Source of the DNA: Candidatus Njordarchaeum guaymasense
Lineage (GTDB): Archaea; Asgardarchaeota; Njordarchaeia; Njordarchaeales; Njordarchaeaceae
Direction of reading: 5' to 3'
Assembly (NCBI GenBank): GCA_030587605.1
Contig: JAUQYT010000367.1
Span: forward strand, 1 to 9,467
Length of the DNA stretch: 9,467 bases
In this document: positions 1 through 6,197 of the stretch, in pieces
Numbering within the stretch: the stretch's first letter is position 1
Layout: each line of letters opens with the position of its first letter
The notes under the pieces: model-generated
Database searches by the model: none
What the model saw: only the letters and a program-made list of their open reading frames with translations
Told to the model about the DNA's origin: nothing
Made by a program: the position numbers and the translations under genes

Positions 1-211
1 TCTCTGATAACGCTCTCTCCTCTATTCTCTTAGATAACTCAAGTACTAGCTCAACATTAACGTCTGACTGAAGTAGCGCGCGCTGAATATCTCTGACGAG
101 TTCTTTTACGGCCTTCTCATCGACTATGGCTGACCCGGTCAACTTCTTTAGTGCTGTATGGAGCGCTTCTCCAAGTTTCTGAAAGATGGGCAAAGAAACA
201 CGTTCCCCCAT
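1..211 (-). CDS. srp54: Signal recognition particle GTPase SRP54, N-terminal fragment (continues beyond window)
   Basis: SRP54 binds signal sequences and SRP RNA and, with its receptor FtsY, directs ribosomes to the membrane. Only the first 70 codons are present because the gene runs off the left edge. The translation opens MGERVSLPIFQKLGEALH and contains DIQRALLQSDVNVELV near residues 43-58. This is the hallmark helix of the SRP54 N domain, where archaeal homologues read DIQRALLQADVNV. The GTPase (G) and M domains lie outside the window. ATG at 211-209 is the start. No good Shine-Dalgarno precedes it, so the message may have a very short or leaderless 5' end. It is divergent from the Roadblock gene, with about 66 bases between the starts. 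The family call is firm; completeness downstream cannot be judged. Confidence 0.93.
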   Translation of the reverse strand, partial: MGERVSLPIFQKLGEALHTALKKLTGSAIVDEKAVKELVRDIQRALLQSDVNVELVLELSKRIEERALSE

Positions 212-230
212 GTCTTTGAACCAATAGTTC

Positions 231-243
231 TTTAAGGATATGA
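231..243 (+). promoter_or_regulatory. Possible TATA element for the Roadblock gene
   Basis: The AT-rich run TTTAAGGATATGA lies about 35-47 bases before the preferred TTG start at 278. Its GGATAT core resembles the GAT-AT elements found at a similar distance before the NAD kinase and first ESCRT-III genes. The call is weak and positional. Confidence 0.25.
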
Positions 244-249
244 ATACAA

Positions 250-257
250 CATATAAC
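250..257 (-). promoter_or_regulatory. Possible TATA box for SRP54
   Basis: On the minus strand the bases read GTTATATG, about 39-46 bases upstream of the SRP54 ATG. This fits archaeal promoter spacing if transcription begins about 15 bases before the start codon. It is called by composition and position only. Confidence 0.3.
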
Positions 258-277
258 ATTTATGTGGGGTGATTTTG

Positions 278-676
278 TTGAGCGGTTCGGCAGACTTCCT
301 GTTTGACAAGTCAATGGAAGAGCGGATAGGCAAATTACTCGAGAAGATCTCTTACGATATTGATCTTGAAGCTATAGCCCTGATAAGTAAGGAAGGTCGA
401 AGAGTTGCCTTTTTCGCCCGACGAGATGTCGATCCCGACTTGCTGTCCGCCTTGTCTGCAGCCCTGCTCAGTATGGGCGAAATGAGTGTTCAAAAAATGG
501 ATCAAGCCCCGCTTTGGGAGGTAATCGTTAGAGGCGCTGGTGGCTATACAATTCTTACAAGTGCGGGACCAAGGCTTCTACTCATTGGTGCTGGTTCTGA
601 AGAAGCAAACCTTGGGCTAGTCATTCGTATCCTAAGAGAATATGCCAAGAAGATTGAGGAAGTTCTCGGGGCGTGA
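278..676 (+). CDS. Roadblock/LC7-domain protein (putative regulator of a small GTPase)
   Basis: This is a stand-alone Roadblock/LC7 domain of about 132 residues. It shows the usual alternation for the fold: an N-terminal helix (EERIGKLLEKI), strand DLEAIALISKEGRRVAFFA, a helix rich in small residues (LLSALSAALLSMGE), strand WEVIVRGAGGYTILTSA, strand PRLLLIGA, and a long C-terminal helix (VIRILREYAKKIEEVL). Such proteins usually dimerise and act as scaffolds or regulators of Ras-like or MglA-type GTPases; the partner is not in this window. An in-frame GTG at 269 is possible, but it overlaps the Shine-Dalgarno GGTGA (268-272). TTG at 278 sits five bases after that site, as in other genes here, and is preferred. 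The gene is divergent from SRP54 and convergent with aIF5A. The domain call is good; the function is unknown. Confidence 0.82.
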   Translation: MSGSADFLFDKSMEERIGKLLEKISYDIDLEAIALISKEGRRVAFFARRDVDPDLLSALSAALLSMGEMSVQKMDQAPLWEVIVRGAGGYTILTSAGPRLLLIGAGSEEANLGLVIRILREYAKKIEEVLGA

Positions 677-734
677 GAAAAGGCGGTTCTCGGTCAGTAA
701 GATATGTATTGATAAAAGGCGACTTGTGACATAC

Positions 735-1130
735 TTAACTCTTCTTTCGCATTACTTTCTTCTTCCCCATAACGTCCCAGTATTCCACTTCATTTCCCAC
801 TTCTAAGCTTTCTGCCACTTCGACATCGGACTTGCTGACCTCGAAGTTTCCGTATGTTTCCATATCCATTAACATTAGAGTACTCCCAGCCATTGAGATT
901 ACTTGAGCAGTCCGTTTGTCAATTATCGGAACATCGACCTTGGAGTCGACAGGTAGCACCAAACTTCTCTTAGCGTTGTTGAAGATTCCTATGGCCACGA
1001 TATGGGCTTTCGCATGACCGTGTTTACCAGTCTTACCTTTTTCAATGCTAACTACTTTGCAGGGTTCCTCATTTATCATCACGTAGTTCCCTTCCTTTAG
1101 ACTTCCAGCGTCCACAGGCTTCTTACTCAA
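735..1130 (-). CDS. eif5A: Translation factor aIF5A (hypusine-containing)
   Basis: The archaeal homologue of eIF5A/EF-P relieves ribosome stalling and carries a lysine modified to hypusine or deoxyhypusine. The protein has the N-terminal SH3-like domain (SLKEGNYVMINEEPCKVVSI), the modification loop KTGKHGHAK, the following AIGIFNNAKRSLVLPVD segment, and a C-terminal OB-fold domain. Counting from TTG at 1130, the modified residue should be Lys36, the lysine just before HGHAK. A GTG at 1139 is in frame, but AGTGA (1140-1136) followed by five bases and TTG matches the start layout of neighbouring genes. The TTG start gives MSKKPVDAGSLKEG, typical of archaeal family members. Length (131 aa) is normal. 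It is convergent with the Roadblock gene (58-base gap) and diverges from the NAD kinase. Deoxyhypusine synthase is not in the window. Confidence 0.96.
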   Translation of the reverse strand: MSKKPVDAGSLKEGNYVMINEEPCKVVSIEKGKTGKHGHAKAHIVAIGIFNNAKRSLVLPVDSKVDVPIIDKRTAQVISMAGSTLMLMDMETYGNFEVSKSDVEVAESLEVGNEVEYWDVMGKKKVMRKKS

Positions 1131-1324
1131 AACAGTCACTTCCCAATATCAATTGACACACAAATTCAAATAGACACTCGGGATCATCAAATGGTTAAAA
1201 TTAACATCCTTCTTAAGAGTTTCGGGTCTGTCGACGGCATGGTTATGGAACTTGGGAATCAGGTCATGAGGAAAAGTATTAAGTTATTGATGTACTTGCT
1301 GTTCACTGGGCTTCAATACGGAAA

Positions 1325-1332
1325 AAGATATG
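1325..1332 (+). promoter_or_regulatory. Possible TATA box for NAD kinase
   Basis: The run AAAGATAT sits inside GGAAAAAGATATG, 36-43 bases before the TTG start. A near-identical run precedes the first ESCRT-III gene at a similar distance. Inferred from similarity and spacing only. Confidence 0.3.
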
Positions 1333-1367
1333 TCAATTGACCGACCTACACAAGGTGATGTGAAGGC

Positions 1368-2189
1368 TTGTTTAGCAGCGTTGCTATTGTTTCTAGAACT
1401 GATAGAGTCGAAGCAATAGAACTCGCCAAGGAAATCAGTTTGCGATTAGAGAATAGGAGAATCAAAATTAAGTTCGAGGAAAGTCTTGCCGAGAGCTTAC
1501 ACGTTAGGGAGGGGATTACGCATGATTTCGCTACCGACCTAGTGATAACGATTGGCGGCGACGGAACGGTACTACGCGCTTTTCATATCACGAATGGGCG
1601 AGTCCCGATTTTCCCGATTAGGATGGGGACAGTAGGGTTCCTTTGCGATGCAGACTGGGATGTCGCTTTTAAGGCATTGGATAAATTACTGAAAGGCGAA
1701 TACTTGAAAGACGAATGCTTTACTCTACAAAGCAACTTCGATACTCCCCTAGCACTGAATGAGTTTAGGGTAGGTGTTCCGCCCCCAACTCACGCGGTTG
1801 AGGTTGAAATCTACGTTGATGAGTTTCTTATAGCCAAGGACAAACTGGATGGCGTTATTGTATCGACTAGTACTGGAGCGTCTGGCTACGCTCTCAGCGC
1901 TGGCGCCAACATCATAGATCCGCGTCTAGAAGCAATAACGATAGTGCCCATCTGCGCTCTTTCAACAAGTTTCAAGCCGTATGTAGTTCCATCTAGTTCT
2001 ACAATTACGATTAAGCCTATCAATGAGAGTGAATTAACCACATTGGTTGACGGGTCATATCAGAATCGCTTGTCTGGGGCCAAGGAAGTCAAGATCAGAA
2101 AGTCTCAAACGACAGTAACAATCCTACGCACAGGATGGAACTTTTATGAGCGGTTGAAACGTAGACTTAATGTTGGTTCTACAAAATGA
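1368..2189 (+). CDS. nadK: NAD(+) kinase (ATP/polyphosphate-NAD kinase family)
   Basis: The enzyme phosphorylates NAD to NADP in the cytosol. The protein is 273 residues, normal for the archaeal/bacterial family. Diagnostic motifs are GGDGT at residues 63-67, which binds the phosphate donor; the N-E pair at 131-132 (LALNEFRVG), which contacts NAD; and DGVIVSTSTGASGYALSAG at 161-179. In that last motif the usual TGSTAY is changed to TGASGY, a mild deviation that keeps the tyrosine. The start is TTG at 1368 (MFSSVAIVSR). Both GGTGA (1354-1358) and a nearer GTGA (1360-1363) lie upstream. It is followed after 85 bases by Nob1 on the same strand. An in-frame start before 1368 was not found. The family call is strong. 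Confidence 0.95.
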   Translation: MFSSVAIVSRTDRVEAIELAKEISLRLENRRIKIKFEESLAESLHVREGITHDFATDLVITIGGDGTVLRAFHITNGRVPIFPIRMGTVGFLCDADWDVAFKALDKLLKGEYLKDECFTLQSNFDTPLALNEFRVGVPPPTHAVEVEIYVDEFLIAKDKLDGVIVSTSTGASGYALSAGANIIDPRLEAITIVPICALSTSFKPYVVPSSSTITIKPINESELTTLVDGSYQNRLSGAKEVKIRKSQTTVTILRTGWNFYERLKRRLNVGSTK

Positions 2190-2274
2190 AATCCCTTGCC
2201 TATCAACGGTCTACCTTGCTACCTTTTCGAGAATCCGATTACGTGAGTAAACAAGGGCTGGTGCATCTCAAGAC

Positions 2275-2829
2275 ATGAAGTCGGGACAGACGAATCAAGG
2301 TAAACTAGTATTGGTGCTGGATACTTCTGCCATACTGCGTGGTTTCATGAGGCAAATGACAAACGCGGTAAAGTTTACAACGCCTGATGTCCTGAATGAG
2401 CTATCTAATCGCTTGGTCGACCCTATTACTCACCTTCCTATCATGGATGAAGCCTCGATCGATGTGAGAGCTCCTAACGAAATGATTTTAAGAAGAGTTG
2501 ACGAAACTTCAGAAAACGTTGGAGAAACTTCTCTCTCAAGAACTGACAGATCCTTGCTAGCTCTAGCACTTGAACTAAAGGGCATGGGTTATAATCCTGT
2601 ATTAGTTACTGACGATTACGCTTTACAGAATGTAGCTGAAATACTAGGTCTTGCCTATAAATCCTACATTGAGAGAGGTATTCGCCGCCGCTACAAGTGG
2701 AGATTCGTCTGCACTGGTTGCCTGAGGGAATATGGTCCTTCATCAACCATTAGTGTTTGCTCAATATGTGGATCCAAACTGAAGAGAAGAATTATCGCAT
2801 CAAAGAAAGTCAGGCAACATAGATCTTGA
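2275..2829 (+). CDS. nob1: rRNA maturation endonuclease Nob1 (PIN domain plus zinc ribbon)
   Basis: Nob1 cleaves the 3' end of precursor 16S rRNA (site D) during small-subunit maturation. The 184-residue protein has an N-terminal PIN domain with the expected acidic residues: Asp16 in LVLDTSAIL, Glu42 in VLNELSNRL, Asp91 in SRTDRSLLALA, and Asp113/Asp114 in VLVTDDYALQN. A linker rich in arginine (RGIRRRYKWR) leads to a zinc ribbon with cysteines 146, 149, 162 and 165 (CTGC and CSIC), then a basic tail that could touch RNA. The PIN-ribbon order and the basic tail are typical of Nob1 rather than of VapC toxins, and no antitoxin gene is adjacent. The start is ATG at 2275; only a weak GGTG lies upstream (2260-2263). 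It is probably co-oriented with NAD kinase and possibly cotranscribed. Confidence 0.93.
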   Translation: MKSGQTNQGKLVLVLDTSAILRGFMRQMTNAVKFTTPDVLNELSNRLVDPITHLPIMDEASIDVRAPNEMILRRVDETSENVGETSLSRTDRSLLALALELKGMGYNPVLVTDDYALQNVAEILGLAYKSYIERGIRRRYKWRFVCTGCLREYGPSSTISVCSICGSKLKRRIIASKKVRQHRS

Positions 2830-2946
2830 CAGTCCTACCTCTGAGCTAAACAAAAAGTAAATTAGACATCGTCCATCTCAAATACCTAGGGTAATAATGC
2901 CTAAAGCAGTCTCTGACCCATTCTCAAAGAAGCGGAGGTTTGAGGG

Positions 2947-3867
2947 TTGTTCCAAGAACATGGAAAAGAAAGTAAGCAAATCCGAATGCCGTGCGCCATC
3001 GGGTTCTACCCTGGCGACCGTAAATCATTGACAAGCATTATTGAAAAGTGTTACACGAGCAAGTATGGTCCAGGTGCCAGTCCTAAGGTTAATCTAACAG
3101 GTCCGAGGAAGATCGTAGCCGGCATCTCTCCACACGCTGGATATATTTACTCTGGACCTGTTGCTGCCACTCTCTATTATCAGATAGCGATCGATGGGGT
3201 TCCTCAGACTTTCGTGTTGGTAGGCCCAGTTCATGGGTTTGGTGCTGGCGTGGGCGTGATGAGGCGAGGTATCTGGCGGACCCCGTTGGGAGCTGTTCGA
3301 ATCGACGAGGAGTTCTCTGAAGTTCTAATTAGTCATGCAGATGTAGTTGCTGACGACTCGTCGGTTCACGAAGAAGAGCACTCCCTGGAAGTTCAATTAC
3401 CTTTTCTCCAATCCTTGTATGGTGATGAGCTGCGGATAGTCCCGATAGCGACATCATTAGGGGATTTGGAAACATCTACCGAGATCGGTAAGGGAATAGC
3501 CGAAACAGCAAAGGAGACAAGTAGAGACATAGTTATTATCGCAAGCACTGACATGACTCACTATGGGATTAACTATGGTTATGCCCCCGTAGGGATGTCC
3601 CCAATCGGCAAGGTCCTAGATTGGGTAAGAAAAATCGATGGGGAAGCCATCAAAACCATTGAAGCGCTTGATGAAGCGAAGTTCCTTAAGCTTGTCAAAG
3701 AGAAACGTATGACAATGTGTGGCTATGCTCCTGTAGCGGCAGCGATCGTTGCTGCAAAGGAGCTTGGTGTATCAAGAGGAGAGCTCGTAAAATACGCAAC
3801 ATCCTACGATACCCAAGGCTCAGCAGATGCCATCGTAGGATACTGTTCGATGTTAATGGGTAAATAG
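2947..3867 (+). CDS. MEMO-family protein (AmmeMemoRadiSam system protein B-like)
   Basis: The protein is a 306-residue member of the MEMO family, related to LigB-type class III extradiol dioxygenases and to human MEMO1. Visible family marks are FYPGD near residue 20, SPHAGYIYSGP with His63, LVGPVH with His96, HEEEHSLEVQLPFL at 141-154, ASTDMTHYG, and MCGYAPVAA with Cys258. His63, His96 and Cys258 match the metal-site positions known from the human protein. The biochemical role in archaea is unresolved. The AMMECR1 and radical-SAM partners of the AmmeMemoRadiSam set are not in this window. The start is TTG at 2947, eight bases after the end of a GGAGG at 2934-2938. An ATG at 2986 would also keep the whole domain but lacks a ribosome site. 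The gene ends 21 bases from the end of the convergent cofE. Confidence 0.92.
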   Translation: MFQEHGKESKQIRMPCAIGFYPGDRKSLTSIIEKCYTSKYGPGASPKVNLTGPRKIVAGISPHAGYIYSGPVAATLYYQIAIDGVPQTFVLVGPVHGFGAGVGVMRRGIWRTPLGAVRIDEEFSEVLISHADVVADDSSVHEEEHSLEVQLPFLQSLYGDELRIVPIATSLGDLETSTEIGKGIAETAKETSRDIVIIASTDMTHYGINYGYAPVGMSPIGKVLDWVRKIDGEAIKTIEALDEAKFLKLVKEKRMTMCGYAPVAAAIVAAKELGVSRGELVKYATSYDTQGSADAIVGYCSMLMGK

Positions 3868-3888
3868 GTTTAGACATATCTGCATCGC

Positions 3889-4662
3889 TTACCTGAATAT
3901 GTCCTCTTCTTCCAGTAGATTGAGTTCCTTTGCCGTTGCGTTCTCGTTCTCCTTATATCCGTAGCCACGTATTATGACGGCAGGTATCCGACCAGTCTTA
4001 CCCATCACCAATTCAGCTGACGCTGCCAACTCGTCTGCGACAGCTATTTGGGTGACGCGAAGTTCATAGCCGTACATGTCAGTTGTTCCGCGCAGATCCA
4101 GAATGGGCAATAGTCCTGCTGCTCCTATTGCGACATTAATTACCCCTCTTCTAAAAGGTCTTCCAAAAGTGTCAGCGATTACAACAGCCACATTGTTTCC
4201 ACTAACCTTTTTTATCCCTTCCCTGATTTTTCCTGCTGAAAGATCTGGGTCGTCAGGTAACGTGGCAACGTTATTCTTCCCTTTGATGTTTGACTTATCG
4301 ACGCCTGCATTTGCGCACACGAATCCATGTTTGGTTTCGGCAATCAAATGCTTTTGAGACATCCGTACAATGGATTTAGCCTCCCTTAGTATCACCTCTA
4401 CGTGTCTCGGATCCTTGTCCAGTTCCCTCGATATCTTCCTTGCGAAGTACGAAGGTTCCACAGTTCTTAGATCCAATACTTTCCCTTCAGCGAGTGATAC
4501 GACCTTGCTGGTTACGACGACTATGTCAGCCTCTTTGAGGGGAGTTCCCTGTCTCTCAGCGGCTTCAGATATTATTGTCGACAGATCGTCGTCTTTTCTT
4601 ATCTCTGGTATTCCTTCAACCCCTATTATTTCGATGTCTTTACACGTTCTGTTATTTGTCAT
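3889..4662 (-). CDS. cofE: Coenzyme F420-0:L-glutamate ligase CofE
   Basis: CofE adds L-glutamate residues (gamma-linked) to F420-0 using GTP and divalent metal, finishing the F420 cofactor. The 257-residue length matches archaeal single-domain CofE; there is no C-terminal FbiB-type nitroreductase domain. Motifs in order: GIPEIRKDDDLS near 17-28, VVTSKVVSLAEGKVLDL near 49-65, HGFVCANAGVDKSN at 112-125, LPDDPDLSAGKIR at 135-147, and ADTFGRPFRRG at 163-173, followed by NVAIGAAGL and the DLRGTTDMYG segment. The start is ATG at 4662-4660 with GGTG (4671-4668) just upstream. It is the second gene of a minus-strand pair, 20 bases after the stop of the MobA-like gene, so the two are very likely cotranscribed. 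CofC, CofD and CofGH are not recognised in this window. Confidence 0.95.
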   Translation of the reverse strand: MTNNRTCKDIEIIGVEGIPEIRKDDDLSTIISEAAERQGTPLKEADIVVVTSKVVSLAEGKVLDLRTVEPSYFARKISRELDKDPRHVEVILREAKSIVRMSQKHLIAETKHGFVCANAGVDKSNIKGKNNVATLPDDPDLSAGKIREGIKKVSGNNVAVVIADTFGRPFRRGVINVAIGAAGLLPILDLRGTTDMYGYELRVTQIAVADELAASAELVMGKTGRIPAVIIRGYGYKENENATAKELNLLEEEDIFR

Positions 4663-4682
4663 ATCAACACCTTTTGGTAGTC

Positions 4683-5297
4683 TTACTCAACTCTACTCTT
4701 TAGATTTCTCAGATCATTGACTGTATTCAAATTTGAAAAACTTTCCAGTTGCGGATCCAGCTGCTGGATGATGTTCGTAGACAAGTAGAGCGCATTCAGT
4801 CTTGTTATAAGATCTTTCATAGACCTCTTACCTGAGGAGATAGCATCTCTGGCAAGCTTACGTGAGACATCCGTCCTGTAAACAGCGTGAAGTGGTTCGA
4901 TGTGTCCATTTGGATGCCTTGGAATCACAGCATCCCATCCATCGATCATGCGAAAGAGCAAATCCAGTACTGATGTCTTAATAAGTGGTGCATCGCAAGG
5001 AAGCAGGAGTGTTAGTTTGCTTTTTGAGTTTTCAAATGCTGTACGGGCACCAAGTAATGGACTTAGAAATTCTTCCGACCTATCTAGGACTATTCTAAGC
5101 CCTTCCACTTCTCCAATCGCCCGGCTAACATCATTCTCTTGTTCCCGCGTATTAACAATCACTAGCAGTTCATCTGTCACATCTCTGCACTTTTCAATAA
5201 CATGAAGAATCATCGGTTTTCCAGCAAATGGAGTCACCGCTTTATTCCTGAGTCTGCTTGACTCTCCCCCTGCAAGTATCGCTGCAGCTCTGTTCAT
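4683..5297 (-). CDS. MobA-like NTP transferase (molybdopterin guanylyltransferase family)
   Basis: This is a 204-residue nucleotidyltransferase of the MobA-like fold. It opens with AAAILAGGESSRL at residues 4-16, then Lys19 and FAGKPM, the nucleotide-binding signature. LLPCDAPLI at 98-106 carries the metal-binding Asp102. SPLLGARTAFE (79-89) matches the family GPLxGxxxA element, IEPLHAVY follows, and FSNLNTVNDL near 187-196 is the usual MobA C-terminal mark. MobA joins GMP to molybdopterin. The signature is slightly off: the typical RxGxxK spacing reads RLRNK here, with no glycine. Because it lies directly upstream of cofE in an apparent operon, an alternative role as the 2-phospholactate guanylyltransferase (CofC-like) or a related transferase should be kept open. 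The start is ATG at 5297-5295. Fold assignment is strong; substrate is uncertain. Confidence 0.8.
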   Translation of the reverse strand: MNRAAAILAGGESSRLRNKAVTPFAGKPMILHVIEKCRDVTDELLVIVNTREQENDVSRAIGEVEGLRIVLDRSEEFLSPLLGARTAFENSKSKLTLLLPCDAPLIKTSVLDLLFRMIDGWDAVIPRHPNGHIEPLHAVYRTDVSRKLARDAISSGKRSMKDLITRLNALYLSTNIIQQLDPQLESFSNLNTVNDLRNLKSRVE

Positions 5298-5539
5298 TTG
5301 ATTTGACTCACTTCACTTGCTGATTGACATACGAGAAAATGGTGTTCATACAGTTTGACAGTTTTCGGTAGGAGACCATTTTTAGTCTCTCTGGAATAGT
5401 CATGTTTCTTGTTCTCAAATATCTTGCTCATCCAAAAGGTTTTTGTCGCAGAAGTCCCAAGTGTCTACTGCATATCTCCTTCTTTCGTGGGAAAAGATAT
5501 AACTTTGTGGAATATGCTTGATATGGTTGGTGAGATTCC
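5298..5539. other. Intergenic region between the divergent MobA-like and ESCRT-III genes
   Basis: These 242 bases separate two divergent transcription units. I see no tRNA, no convincing reading frame and no clear repeat. The right end holds a good TATA-like element for the plus-strand genes. The left end should contain the promoter of the minus-strand pair, but no clear TATA box stands out there. The size leaves room for regulation or for a small RNA, neither of which is demonstrated. Confidence 0.5.
5494..5503 (+). promoter_or_regulatory. TATA-box candidate for the ESCRT-III gene cluster
   Basis: The run AAGATATAAC, preceded by the purine-rich GGGAA (BRE-like), lies 37-46 bases before the TTG start at 5540. 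Transcription would then begin near 5525-5530, just ahead of the GGTGA ribosome site at 5529-5533. It resembles the element before NAD kinase. Confidence 0.45.
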
Positions 5540-6148
5540 TTGCCCTCTGCGTTAAAGCGTTTTGGTCAATGGCTTAAGGGAACGGATTATCGACGCCTAA
5601 CTGTGAATATGGACATCTTCTGCAGAAAATTGGACTTCCAGCGCAGGCAACTTGAAGTTGAGTCCAAGCGTAATAGGGAGAAAGCTCTCCAATATAGAAA
5701 AGAAGGTAACGATGCTGCGTTCAAAATGTACGTTGAACAGTATTTGCGTTACCAAAAGTGGGCCCTAGGGGTTGACGTCTATAGGCTTAGAATCGAAGGT
5801 ATGCTATTCAGATTACGTCAAAGTCAAATGGCTAAGGACATTGCTGGAATCCTAGGGAGTGTTAAGGCAACACTTAAAGACCTGAGGGTGGCGGTAAACG
5901 TTCCTGATATCGCCGAGATGGTGAACGGCATTGAGAAAGAGCTTCAGCATGTGGAACTTGCGCAGGAAGTGACTGAGAGCGGTGTCGATAGAGCAATAGC
6001 TTCTACGATTGTTACACCTGAAGATATCACCCTGGCTATGGAGCAGATAGACGCTGAGGTTGAGGCCACAACAGCTCTCCCAGTACCAAAGGGGAAAGAG
6101 TCTGAACTTGAAAAAGAGATCAAGAAACTGAAGGAGTCAAACGTATAG
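5540..6148 (+). CDS. ESCRT-III-like (Snf7/CdvB family) protein 1
   Basis: This 202-residue helical, highly charged protein has ESCRT-III architecture. A basic amphipathic N-terminus (ALKRFGQWLKGTDYRR) could insert in or bind membrane. A long helical hairpin follows: helix 1 about 24-53, the turn RKEGNDAAF at 53-61, helix 2 about 58-96 with YVEQYLRYQKWAL. Then come helix 3 (KDIAGILGSVKATLKDL, 99-115) and helix 4 (NVPDIAEMVNGIEKELQHVELAQE, about 120-143, in part). The KEGN turn and the VPDIAEM segment are typical of Snf7/CdvB proteins. A flexible linker with ALPVPK (179-184) ends in the helix ESELEKEIKKLK (187-198), which resembles the MIM1 motif that binds the Vps4/CdvC MIT domain. There is no winged helix. 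The start is TTG at 5540, six bases after GGTGA. It leads a cluster with a second ESCRT-III-like gene 49 bases downstream. A role in membrane scission or division is inferred from the family. Confidence 0.85.
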   Translation: MPSALKRFGQWLKGTDYRRLTVNMDIFCRKLDFQRRQLEVESKRNREKALQYRKEGNDAAFKMYVEQYLRYQKWALGVDVYRLRIEGMLFRLRQSQMAKDIAGILGSVKATLKDLRVAVNVPDIAEMVNGIEKELQHVELAQEVTESGVDRAIASTIVTPEDITLAMEQIDAEVEATTALPVPKGKESELEKEIKKLKESNV

Positions 6149-6197
6149 TTGACAATTTCGTCAAGGACACGGATAATCAGATGGTTAGGTGACGTTC

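Noticed and set aside
677..734. Repeat of AAAAGGCG (near 678 and 715) between the Roadblock and aIF5A genes
   Set aside because: Two copies of eight bases in a short convergent gap are not enough to claim a repeat family or a terminator.
2275..2829. VapC-type toxin as an explanation for the PIN-domain protein
   Set aside because: The C-terminal CxxC...CxxC zinc ribbon and basic tail fit Nob1, and no small antitoxin gene lies next to it.
4076..4720. Two plus-strand open frames (4076-4357 and 4370-4720) across the cofE gene
   Set aside because: They lie antisense to cofE, whose family motifs are unmistakable, and their translations are low-complexity serine/leucine-rich with no recognisable domain.
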